Positions 7,842 to 15,634 of a stretch of DNA of 64,000 nt are shown in pieces. Location of the stretch: assembly GCA_018713365.1 (NCBI GenBank), contig DVOU01000007.1, positions 1 through 64,000 of the forward strand, in the 5' to 3' direction. The notes below the pieces were generated by a model. That model ran no database searches. It worked only from the letters and a program-made list of their open reading frames with translations, and was not told where the DNA came from. The DNA is from Pullichristensenella excrementipullorum (GTDB taxonomy: Bacteria > Bacillota > Clostridia > Christensenellales > Aristaeellaceae). Position numbers and translations under genes: made by a program. Position 1 is the first letter of the stretch, and each line of letters begins with the position of its first letter.

Positions 7842-9485
7842 ATGCAGCCAAGAGCCACGCAGCCCGTCCGACGCGGGCAGACAGTACGCAGCGCCAACCG
7901 CGCGCAGCCGCAGCGCCCGCCGCAGCGGCGACCGGCGCCGGGCCGGGCCACCTCTGCCCGCCCCGCAGCCGGCCGCGGAGCGGCGCAGGGCGCGCGTGGC
8001 CGTGTCCCGCAGCCTTCGCGCCCCGCTGCGCGCAGGCCGCAGGGCAACGCTCGCGGGCGCGGCGGCAAAAACCCCCGCCGCCGCATCGTCGGCGTGGTGG
8101 TACTCATCGCCGTCATTGCCGTACTCTGGTACGCGCTGGATACGATGATAACGCTGGGCGTGGGTACGCCCCGTTTCTACAATGTCTATGTCAACGGCGT
8201 CTCCCTTCGCGGCTACACCCGCGAAGAGGGCTTCCAGATGTTCGCCGAATTGGAAGAGGATTGGAAGACGCGCGCTTATGAGCTGTACTTCGGCGATCAT
8301 TCCTGGACGTTCTCGCCGGCAACGGTCAATGCCCAGCTCAACGAAGAGTCCGTGCTGCAGCGGGCCTGGAATTACGGGCATGTGGGCAGCATCTCCTACC
8401 GCAAGAGCCAGATCAAGGCGCTCAGCCACGATGGCTATCACTTTGAAAGCGACATCACCTACGACGAGGCCGTCATCGACAGCCTCATTGCTGAGATGAG
8501 CGCCGCCATCAACCTCGACCCGATCGACGCGGTAGTGGCCGCCGAGGTGGACGGGCCGCGCGTCATCCAGGAGTCGCAGACCGGCTACCACCTCGAGGAA
8601 GAGGACGCGCGCGAACTGATGCGCGATTTGCTCCTCTACGGTTCGGAGGAGACGCGCGTGGAACTGCCGGTGACGGTGACCGAGCCAAATATCAGCACCG
8701 AAGAGGCGCAAAGCACGCTCGGCAGCGGCGAGGTGGTCGGCGAATGCACCACCAGCATCGAGGGCAGCCGCTCCAACCGCAAGACCAACGTGCGCGTGGC
8801 GCTCTCGCGCTTCAACGGCATGCGCGTCGATCCGGGGCAGACGGTGAGCTTCAACGCCGTAGCGCTGGACCGCACGCTGGCCAACGGCTACAAGGAGGCC
8901 ACGGAGTATTCCGAGGGCGAAAGCACGACCGGCATCGGCGGCGGCACCTGTCAGGCATCCACCACCATGTACGGCGCGCTGCTGCAGGCGGGCGTGACCA
9001 TCATCGAGCGGCACAACCATTCGATGACCGTCGCCTACGCCGAGCCGAGCATGGACGCGGCCGTGACCGATACCGGCAGCAAGGACCTGGTGTTCCGCAA
9101 CGATTCCGATCTGCCCATCTACATCTATACCTCGGTCACGGATACCACCGCCACGGTGCGCATCTACGGCGAGAAGCCGCCCTATCGCTACGTGTTCCGC
9201 TCCATCGTTCTTGAGGAGGACATACCGCCCTCTTCTGAGCGCGTGGTAACGGATACCGAAGGCGAATACGCCACCTATACCGATGAGAAGGTACTCGTCA
9301 CCGAAGGCAAAACGGGCATGCGCAGCCAGCTCTGGCGCGACAGCTTCGACTGGGAAACGGGCGAGTTCATCGAGACCGTACAGATCTCGTCCGACTATTA
9401 TACCCCCGGCAGGAACGTCTACTACGTTGGCGTGCAGCAGCGTCCTGTGGCCACGCCGTTCATATCCTCGACCGGTACCTGGTGA
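7842..9485 (+). CDS. VanW family protein with YoaR-like domain
   Basis: Membrane-anchored, mostly extracellular protein of unknown role. The 547-residue product starts with about 79 residues very rich in Arg, Pro, Ala and Gly, probably cytoplasmic and disordered. One membrane helix follows (about 82-103). The extracellular part has a YoaR-like region (putative peptidoglycan-binding) and a VanW domain at about 300-440, with TTGIGGGTCQASTTMY and ERHNHSM, the usual VanW signature. VanW proteins occur in vancomycin-resistance clusters but most members, as here, stand apart from them, so no resistance role is inferred. Start ATG 7842 follows GAGGGAG. ridA follows after 16 bases. Confidence 0.85.
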   Translation: MQPRATQPVRRGQTVRSANRAQPQRPPQRRPAPGRATSARPAAGRGAAQGARGRVPQPSRPAARRPQGNARGRGGKNPRRRIVGVVVLIAVIAVLWYALDTMITLGVGTPRFYNVYVNGVSLRGYTREEGFQMFAELEEDWKTRAYELYFGDHSWTFSPATVNAQLNEESVLQRAWNYGHVGSISYRKSQIKALSHDGYHFESDITYDEAVIDSLIAEMSAAINLDPIDAVVAAEVDGPRVIQESQTGYHLEEEDARELMRDLLLYGSEETRVELPVTVTEPNISTEEAQSTLGSGEVVGECTTSIEGSRSNRKTNVRVALSRFNGMRVDPGQTVSFNAVALDRTLANGYKEATEYSEGESTTGIGGGTCQASTTMYGALLQAGVTIIERHNHSMTVAYAEPSMDAAVTDTGSKDLVFRNDSDLPIYIYTSVTDTTATVRIYGEKPPYRYVFRSIVLEEDIPPSSERVVTDTEGEYATYTDEKVLVTEGKTGMRSQLWRDSFDWETGEFIETVQISSDYYTPGRNVYYVGVQQRPVATPFISSTGTW

Positions 9486-9501
9486 ATGAAAGGAGTCCTC
9501 T

Positions 9502-9888
9502 ATGAAGCAGTGCTTTCTGACCACCAACGGACCCAAGGCCATCGGCCCCTATTCCACCGCCGTGATCAGCGGAAAAACAGTCTACCTCTCCGGCATGATC
9601 CCCGCCGACCCGGCCACTGGCAAGATCGTCGAAGGCGGCATCGAGGCGCAGGCGACGCAGGTGTTTGAAAACATCGGCACGGTCCTGCGCGAGATGGGGC
9701 TGACGTTCGCTGGCGCCCTCAAGACCACCGTGTTTCTGACCGACCTTGGCGACTTTGCCGCCGTCAACGCCATCTATGAGCGCTACTTTGGTCCAGATTT
9801 CCCCGCCCGCAGCTGCGTGGAAGTCTCCCGCCTGCCCGCCGGCGCGCGCGTGGAAGTGGAACTGATCTGCGAAAAGAGCGAAGCCTAA
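9502..9888 (+). CDS. ridA: RidA family enamine/imine deaminase
   Basis: Hydrolyses reactive enamine and imine intermediates, such as 2-aminoacrylate released by PLP enzymes, to ketoacid and ammonia; trimeric cytosolic protein. The 128-residue product has the family length and the features AIGPYS near the N terminus, the conserved Arg in PARSCVEVSRLPAGARVEVE and the C-terminal Glu. Ribosome site AAAGGAG precedes ATG 9502. It lies 16 bases behind the VanW gene and probably shares its promoter. Confidence 0.93.
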   Translation: MKQCFLTTNGPKAIGPYSTAVISGKTVYLSGMIPADPATGKIVEGGIEAQATQVFENIGTVLREMGLTFAGALKTTVFLTDLGDFAAVNAIYERYFGPDFPARSCVEVSRLPAGARVEVELICEKSEA

Positions 9889-9957
9889 ACCGTATGTATT
9901 GGCGCTCGCGGCGGATCGTCTGCTCCGGGCGCGCACATAAGCAAAGGAGTGTTCAGG

Positions 9958-10959
9958 GTGTTTGACAGCGCAAACATATCCATCTTCGCGGGAAGCGGCG
10001 GACAGGCGTTCGCCGAGCGCATGTGCCGTTATATGGGCCGCAAGGTGGGCAACTCGGAAGTGATCACCTTCTCTGAGGGCAATACGTTCGTCCGCATCAA
10101 CGAATCCGTCCGCGACCGCGACGTGTATCTCGTGCAGCCCATCGGCATGCACTCCAACAACGAATTTGTCGAGATACTCTTCTGGATGGACGCCTTCAAG
10201 CGCGCCAACGCGCTGACGGTAACGCTGGTCATGCCCTACTTTGCCTACGCCAAGGGCGACAAGAAAGACGAGCCGCGCGTATCCATCCGCGCGCGTGTGT
10301 GCGCCGAGTGTATGGAACTGGCCGGCGCAGACCGCTTCGTGACCATGGACCTGCATGCGCAGCAGGTGCAGGGTTTTTTCAAAAAGCCCATGGACCATCT
10401 CTACGCCATGCCGATGCTGGTGGAGATCGTGCGCAGCATGGATCTTTCCAACGCCGTGGTCGTCTCCCCGGACGCGGGCTTTGCCAAGCAGGCGCGCAAG
10501 TACGCCAACGCGCTGGGGCTGCCCATCGCCATCGGCGACAAGGAGCGCACCGACCACACCGAGAACGCTCACGTGCTGGAAGTGATCGGCAACGTCGAGG
10601 GCAAGGACTGTCTGGTGGTGGATGATTTCACCATTTCCGGCGGCACGCTGGTCAACCTCGCCGACGCTTTGAAAAAGCATGGGTGCAAGCGCGTGTACGC
10701 GCTGCTTTCCCACAACATCATCTCCGCGCGCGGCGTGGCCAAAATCGAGGCCAGCCCCATCGAGGCCGTGTTCTCCACCGATACGGTGGACAACCCCAAC
10801 ATCATCGGCCACCCCAAGTTCAAGACCATCTCGGTGGCGCCGATGTTCGCCGAGACGATCATGCGCTTCTACAACTATGAGTCCATCAGCTCCATGTTCG
10901 CGCAGCTTCCCGAGAGCATCGTGCGCGCGGGCTTTGAACTGGCGGATCTGCAACTGTAA
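9958..10959 (+). CDS. prs: Ribose-phosphate pyrophosphokinase (PRPP synthetase), divergent member
   Basis: Makes PRPP from ribose-5-phosphate and ATP. The 333-residue product keeps the two-domain plan, with YAKGDKKDEPRVSIRA matching YARQDRK, ADRFVTMDLHAQQVQGFF, and a PRPP loop VVDDFTISGGT where most enzymes have DDMIDTGGT. The flexible catalytic loop that normally reads KRR is KERTDHTEN, so it is a divergent subgroup and could be a paralogue beside a standard gene elsewhere. GTG 9958 is chosen because AAGGAG ends 8 bases before it; the in-frame GTG at 9949 overlaps that ribosome site. proB follows after 15 bases, linking PRPP and proline genes in one transcript. Confidence 0.85.
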   Translation: MFDSANISIFAGSGGQAFAERMCRYMGRKVGNSEVITFSEGNTFVRINESVRDRDVYLVQPIGMHSNNEFVEILFWMDAFKRANALTVTLVMPYFAYAKGDKKDEPRVSIRARVCAECMELAGADRFVTMDLHAQQVQGFFKKPMDHLYAMPMLVEIVRSMDLSNAVVVSPDAGFAKQARKYANALGLPIAIGDKERTDHTENAHVLEVIGNVEGKDCLVVDDFTISGGTLVNLADALKKHGCKRVYALLSHNIISARGVAKIEASPIEAVFSTDTVDNPNIIGHPKFKTISVAPMFAETIMRFYNYESISSMFAQLPESIVRAGFELADLQL

Positions 10960-10974
10960 AATCGGAGGACGGAC

Positions 10975-11775
10975 ATGAACCATTTTGCTGGCGCGAAGCG
11001 CCTCGTATTCAAGGTGGGCACTTCGACGCTGACGCATGAAACAGGCAAACTGAACCTTCGGCGCATGCGCGATCTTGCGCGCGTACTCTCGGATCTGAAA
11101 AACGCCGGGCGGGAGATCGTGCTGGTCTCCTCGGGCGCCATCGGCGTGGGCGTGGGCAAGCTCAAGCTGGAGCGCCGCCCGCACGACATCGGCGGCCGGC
11201 AGGCCTGCGCCGCCGTGGGCCAGTGCGAGCTGATGTACATATACGACAAACTGTTCAGCGAGTACGGCCACGTCACCGCCCAGGTGCTGCTCACGCGCGA
11301 CTGCGTGGACGACCGCCTGCGCCGCATGAACATCGAAAACGCCTTTGAGCGCCTGCTGGACATGGGCGCGCTGCCCATCATCAATGAAAACGACACCGTG
11401 GCCGTGGAGGAGATCGTCTTCGGCGACAACGACACGCTCTCGGCGCTGGTAGCCCGCGAGGTCCGCGCCGACGCGCTCATCATCCTCACCGACATCGACG
11501 GCCTGCACGAACGCAACCCGCGCGAGGACCCGTCCGCGCCGCTGATCCACGTGGTGGAGGCCATCACCCCCCACACGCGCGAGATCGCCGGCGGCACCGG
11601 CTCCAGCCGCGGCACGGGCGGCATGATCACCAAGATCGAGGCCGCCGACATCGCCACCCGCGAGGGCATCACCACCGCCATCATCGACGGCTCTGACCCG
11701 GAGGACATCTACCGCCTGCTCGACGGCGAGGAGATCGGCACGGTGTTCCTCGCCAACAGGGAGGGAAAAGCATGA
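10975..11775 (+). CDS. proB: Glutamate 5-kinase (no PUA domain)
   Basis: First step of proline synthesis: ATP-dependent phosphorylation of glutamate to glutamyl-5-phosphate. The 266-residue product holds only the amino acid kinase domain (LVFKVGTSTLTHE at the N terminus, VLVSSGAIGVG, INENDTVAVEE, FGDNDTLSA, ILTDIDGL); the C-terminal PUA domain of longer enzymes is absent, which is a known short form. The start follows a GGAGG-like site, and the stop overlaps the proA start by 4 bases (ATGA), indicating coupled translation. Feedback inhibition by proline is expected from the family. Confidence 0.95.
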   Translation: MNHFAGAKRLVFKVGTSTLTHETGKLNLRRMRDLARVLSDLKNAGREIVLVSSGAIGVGVGKLKLERRPHDIGGRQACAAVGQCELMYIYDKLFSEYGHVTAQVLLTRDCVDDRLRRMNIENAFERLLDMGALPIINENDTVAVEEIVFGDNDTLSALVAREVRADALIILTDIDGLHERNPREDPSAPLIHVVEAITPHTREIAGGTGSSRGTGGMITKIEAADIATREGITTAIIDGSDPEDIYRLLDGEEIGTVFLANREGKA

Positions 11776-13016
11776 CGGATCTGACCCGTATCGGCGCGGC
11801 GGCCAAGGAGGCCGCTTTCGCGCTGGCAAACGCCTCCACGGCGCAAAAGAACGCCGCACTCATGGCCATCGCCGCGGCGCTGGAAGCGCACGCTGAAGAC
11901 ATACTCCGCGCCAATCGGGAGGACGTCGAGGCGGCGCGCGCGAATGGCATGTCCCCCTCCATGCTCGACCGGCTCTCCCTTTCCGAGGCCCGCGTTAAGG
12001 GCATGGCCGAGGGCGTGCGCGAGGTGGCGGCGCTTGCCGACCCCGTGGGCCGCGTGCTTTCCGGCTCCACGCTCGCCTGCGGGCTGGAGATGGAGAAGAT
12101 CGCCGTGCCGCTGGGCGTGATCGGCATCATCTTTGAGGCCCGTCCCAACGTCACCTCCGACGCGGCGGCGCTGTGCCTAAAGAGCGGCAACGCCTGCATA
12201 CTGCGCGGCGGCAAGGAGGCCATCCGCTCCAACACGGCCATCGCCAACGTCATGCGCGGGGCGCTTAAGGAGGCGGGGCTTGACGAAAACTGCGTCTGCC
12301 TCATCGAGGACACCGACCGCGCCACCGCCACAGCGATGATGCGCCTCAACCGCTATATCGACTGCCTCATCCCCCGCGGCGGCGCGGGGCTGATCCGCTC
12401 CGTGGTGGAAAACGCCACCGTGCCGGTGATCGAGACGGGCGTGGGCAACTGCCACGCCTATGTGGAAAAGACCGCCGACATCGCCATGGCCTCGGAGATC
12501 GTCTTCAACGCCAAGACCTCGCGCCCCTCGGTGTGCAACGCGCTGGAGACGCTTCTGGTGGACGAGGCCATCGCTGAAACGGCGCTGCCGGTCATCGCCG
12601 CGCGGCTGAAGGAGAAAAACGTGGAACTGCGCGGCTGCCCGCGCACCTGTGCCATCCTTCCGGAGGCCGTGCCCGCCTGCGAAAACGACTATGAAGTGGA
12701 GTTTCTCGACTACATCCTCGCGGTGAAGGTCGTCTCCGGCATGGACGAGGCCATTGCCCATATCCGCCGCTATTCCAGCCACCACAGCGAGTGCATCGTC
12801 ACCCGCGATCTGGCCGCGGCGCGGAAGTTCACCCGCGAAGTGGATTCGGCGGCGGTCTACGTCAACGCCTCCACGCGCTTTACCGACGGCGGCGTGTTCG
12901 GTCTCGGCGCGGAGATCGGCATTTCCACGCAGAAATTGCACGCGCGCGGCCCCATGGGGCTGGAAGCGCTCGTTTCCTACAAATACGTGCTTTACGGCGA
13001 CGGGCAGGTGCGCTGA
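11772..13016 (+). CDS. proA: Glutamate-5-semialdehyde dehydrogenase (gamma-glutamyl phosphate reductase)
   Basis: Second step of proline synthesis: NADPH-dependent reduction of glutamyl-5-phosphate to the semialdehyde. The 414-residue product matches the family length. It has the aldehyde dehydrogenase fold with VPLGVIGIIFEARPNVT, ILRGGKEAIRSN, the GVGNCHAYV segment and the region NAKTSRPSVCNALET containing the catalytic cysteine, plus FGLGAEIGISTQKLHARGP near the end. ATG 11772 overlaps the proB stop. A large terminator hairpin lies 52 bases downstream. Confidence 0.96.
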   Translation: MTDLTRIGAAAKEAAFALANASTAQKNAALMAIAAALEAHAEDILRANREDVEAARANGMSPSMLDRLSLSEARVKGMAEGVREVAALADPVGRVLSGSTLACGLEMEKIAVPLGVIGIIFEARPNVTSDAAALCLKSGNACILRGGKEAIRSNTAIANVMRGALKEAGLDENCVCLIEDTDRATATAMMRLNRYIDCLIPRGGAGLIRSVVENATVPVIETGVGNCHAYVEKTADIAMASEIVFNAKTSRPSVCNALETLLVDEAIAETALPVIAARLKEKNVELRGCPRTCAILPEAVPACENDYEVEFLDYILAVKVVSGMDEAIAHIRRYSSHHSECIVTRDLAAARKFTREVDSAAVYVNASTRFTDGGVFGLGAEIGISTQKLHARGPMGLEALVSYKYVLYGDGQVR

Positions 13017-13068
13017 AACAGCGATAACTTGCCTTTGCCCCGCATAGGGTTGAGCAGGACTGAAAGTT

Positions 13069-13143
13069 CCCAACAGACACGGCAGGCATTTCGTTTCGGG
13101 CAAGAGCGGCCGGGCGAAAGTTCGCCGTTCTGTTGGGTTTTTT
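13069..13143 (+). terminator. Large terminator hairpin after proBA
   Basis: Outer arms CCCAACAGACACGGC and GCCGTTCTGTTGGG pair with one bulge, followed by seven T residues. The 75-base element encloses a second stem (GGCGAA-AGT-TCGCC). It ends transcription before yqfC; the long enclosed part leaves room for a regulated attenuator. Confidence 0.75.
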
Positions 13144-13170
13144 CAGGAACGTTCCTGCGAGGTGTTGCCT

Positions 13171-13443
13171 GTGAGCAAGAAACGGACGCCCACCCAGCTC
13201 AGTTGGGCGGTAAACGCCAGCCGCGCGCTGCGCGTGACCACCATTGGCGGGGCGCGGGCGCTGGTGGAGAACCACCGAGGGCTGATTTCCTATGCCCCGG
13301 ATTGCGTGCGCGTGCGCTGCCGTCGCGGCGACGCATGCGTGCTTGGGCAGGAATTGGCGCTGCGCGAGGTGCGCAAGGACGCCCTCATCGTCACCGGGCG
13401 CATCGACGCCGTGGAGCTTGCGCATGATCCGGCTGCGGATTGA
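13171..13443 (+). CDS. yqfC: YqfC family sporulation protein
   Basis: Small protein (90 residues) of the YqfC family, conserved in endospore formers and expressed in the mother cell in Bacillus; molecular role unknown. The product is rich in short beta-strand-like stretches (VTTIGGARALVENHRGLISY). GTG 13171 is selected because GAGGTG lies 6 bases upstream; GTG 13162 and TTG 13165 overlap that site. It overlaps the start of yqfD by 20 bases, in the order usual for this sporulation and RNA-metabolism block. Confidence 0.85.
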   Translation: MSKKRTPTQLSWAVNASRALRVTTIGGARALVENHRGLISYAPDCVRVRCRRGDACVLGQELALREVRKDALIVTGRIDAVELAHDPAAD

Positions 13444-14596
13444 GGGGCGCATGCTCGAACGCCTGCTCGCGCGCGCCATGGAGCAGGGCGCGGCCTTCCA
13501 TCGCGTTGCGCGCGACGGCGAGCGGGCGCTGACGCTGGATACCGATGCGCGCGGGGCGCGCGTGGTGCGCGCGCTGTGCGAGCGGCATTCCCTGCCGGTG
13601 GAGGAGGTGCGCGTCACCGGCCTGAGCGCGCTGAGGCGCTTCTGCCGGCGGCGCTGGACGCTCTTTCCCGGGCTGGCGCTGTGCTGCGCGCTGCTGTTTT
13701 TCTACACGCAGCGCATTTGGCGGGTGGATGTGGCCATCGTCGGCGAGCGCGCGGCGGCGTTTGACGAAAAGCAGGTCTACGCGCTTTTGACAGAGCTGGG
13801 CGTGCGGCCCGGCATGCTGGCGCAGGACGTGGACACGGACAGGCTGGAACTGACTTTGTCGGCGCGCTCGGAGGAATTTTCCTTCGTCGGCGCGCGCGTA
13901 CAGGGCGTGCGTCTGCTGGTGGAGGTTGCTCCTTCGCTGAAAGCGCCAGAGATCTACGAGCTGGAGGCGGCGCGCGATCTGGTGGCCGCCTGCGACGGCG
14001 TCATCGTCTCCGTCAACGCCCAGAGCGGCGTGGCGGCGGTCAAGAGCGGCGACACGGTGCGCAAGGGCGACGTACTCATCCGCGGCGAGGAGCGCGTGAG
14101 CGGCGATGAAGTGGGCGGCGTGGCGGCGCGCGGCGAGGTCATCGCCCGCACGTGGGCGGAAGCCGAGGCGGAAGCGTCCACGGTGCGGCTGGAACGCGTC
14201 TATACAGGCCGCGAGCGCACAGGGAGCGTCCTGCGCCTGCTTTCGTGGCAGTTCCCCCTCTCTCCCGCTGAACCCTTTTCCGTCTGCGAGACGGCGGTAG
14301 AGCAGTTGCCCGTCGGCGGGCTGTATTTGCCCCTGATGATCGAACGCACGACGTACACAGAATACGAGCTGCGCGCCGTGGAACGGGACGCGGAGACGGT
14401 CAAGGCGGAGCTTTCCAAACATCTGTTCGCCCTGTTGGAGGCAAACATCGCCGCGCAGGGGGCAAATTCGCTTCAAATCGTTGACAAATGGATAGATTAT
14501 AGTATGATAGAAGAGGGCAGTATGCGCGCCCGCGCGGTGCTGGAAGTACACCGCGACATCGCCACGACGCGGGACGCGCTCGCCCGGGAGGGATAG
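13424..14596 (+). CDS. yqfD: YqfD family sporulation membrane protein
   Basis: Sporulation protein of the YqfD family; in Bacillus it is made in the mother cell and its mutants are impaired in spore formation. The 390-residue product has an N-terminal cytoplasmic domain, one membrane helix at about residues 78-95 (LFPGLALCCALLFFYTQ) and a long extracytoplasmic part with a FtsQ/POTRA-like segment (YALLTELGVRPGMLAQDVD) and a beta-rich region with repeated acidic and hydrophobic strands. Start ATG 13424 lies within yqfC. phoH follows after 9 bases. Confidence 0.9.
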   Translation: MIRLRIEGRMLERLLARAMEQGAAFHRVARDGERALTLDTDARGARVVRALCERHSLPVEEVRVTGLSALRRFCRRRWTLFPGLALCCALLFFYTQRIWRVDVAIVGERAAAFDEKQVYALLTELGVRPGMLAQDVDTDRLELTLSARSEEFSFVGARVQGVRLLVEVAPSLKAPEIYELEAARDLVAACDGVIVSVNAQSGVAAVKSGDTVRKGDVLIRGEERVSGDEVGGVAARGEVIARTWAEAEAEASTVRLERVYTGRERTGSVLRLLSWQFPLSPAEPFSVCETAVEQLPVGGLYLPLMIERTTYTEYELRAVERDAETVKAELSKHLFALLEANIAAQGANSLQIVDKWIDYSMIEEGSMRARAVLEVHRDIATTRDALAREG

Positions 14597-14605
14597 ACGC
14601 TCACT

Positions 14606-15592
14606 ATGGAAACTACGACTGCAAATGCCGCGACCGACGTTTTGCGCGTGGATGTGCCCGAACAGTTCATCGCGCTTTTTGGCATCCGCGAGGAGAACAT
14701 GCGCCTGTTCCGCGAGGAACTGGACGTGGACATCTACGCCCACGGCGGCGAGGTGACCTTCACCGGCGACGCGGACAAGGTGGCGCTGGCGCGCCTGACG
14801 CTGGAAAAGCTCTTGGAGATCATCCAGCGCGGCGACCCGGTGGACCGCACGCGCATCCGCTACGCCATCGAACTGGCCAGCGAGGGCAACGCCGACCGCA
14901 TCGGCGAGATCATGCGCGACGTCATCGCCATCACCCACCGCGGGCGGCAGGTCAAGTGCAAGACGCTGGGGCAGAAGCAGTATGTGGACGCCATCAAGAA
15001 CAACACCTGCACCTTTGCCGTCGGCCCCGCCGGCACGGGCAAGACCTATCTGGCCATCGCCATGGCCGTGGTGGCGCTCAAAAGCAAGGACGTGGAGCGC
15101 ATCATCCTCACGCGCCCGGCGGTGGAGGCTGGCGAAAAACTGGGCTTTTTGCCCGGGGATCTGGCGCAGAAGGTTGACCCCTACCTGCGCCCCCTCTACG
15201 ACGCGCTGCACGAAATGATGGGGCTGGAAGCCTATCAGCGGCTGGTGGAGCGCGGCGCGGTGGAGGTCGCGCCGCTGGCCTACATGCGCGGCCGCACGCT
15301 CAACGACGCCTTCATCATCCTCGATGAGGCACAGAACACCACCTCCGAGCAGATGAAGATGTTTTTGACCCGCATGGGCATGGGCTCGAAGATGGTCATC
15401 ACCGGCGACGTCACCCAGATCGACCTGCCAACGGGCAAGAAGTCCGGCCTCATCGAGGCGCTGGAGGTGCTTAAGGGCGTGAACGACATCGGCATCGTCA
15501 CGCTTTCGCACCGCGACGTGGTGCGCCATGAACTGGTGCAGGCCATTGTGCGCGCCTACGAAAAGCACGCGGCGGCGAAGAACCGCCGGTAG
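14606..15592 (+). CDS. phoH: PhoH family ATPase
   Basis: Cytosolic P-loop ATPase of the PhoH (YbeZ) family, thought to act with YbeY in RNA processing; the ybeY gene is two genes downstream. The 328-residue product has an N-terminal KH-like segment (about 15-75), then the ATPase domain with Walker A GPAGTGKT near residue 139 and Walker B FIILDEAQN, plus the PhoH motif VITGDVTQIDLP. Length matches the family. The start is ATG 14606, 9 bases after yqfD. Confidence 0.95.
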   Translation: METTTANAATDVLRVDVPEQFIALFGIREENMRLFREELDVDIYAHGGEVTFTGDADKVALARLTLEKLLEIIQRGDPVDRTRIRYAIELASEGNADRIGEIMRDVIAITHRGRQVKCKTLGQKQYVDAIKNNTCTFAVGPAGTGKTYLAIAMAVVALKSKDVERIILTRPAVEAGEKLGFLPGDLAQKVDPYLRPLYDALHEMMGLEAYQRLVERGAVEVAPLAYMRGRTLNDAFIILDEAQNTTSEQMKMFLTRMGMGSKMVITGDVTQIDLPTGKKSGLIEALEVLKGVNDIGIVTLSHRDVVRHELVQAIVRAYEKHAAAKNRR

Positions 15593-15634
15593 GGCCGTGT
15601 GCCTCCTCGAAACAGAAGGGAAGCGTGCCTGTCT

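Noticed and set aside
7842..9485. Vancomycin-resistance role for the VanW protein
   Set aside because: No vanA/B/H/X, vanR/S or vanY genes are nearby, and VanW-domain proteins are common outside resistance clusters.
9949..9960. GTG 9949 as the start of prs
   Set aside because: It overlaps the AAAGGAG ribosome site that fits GTG 9958.
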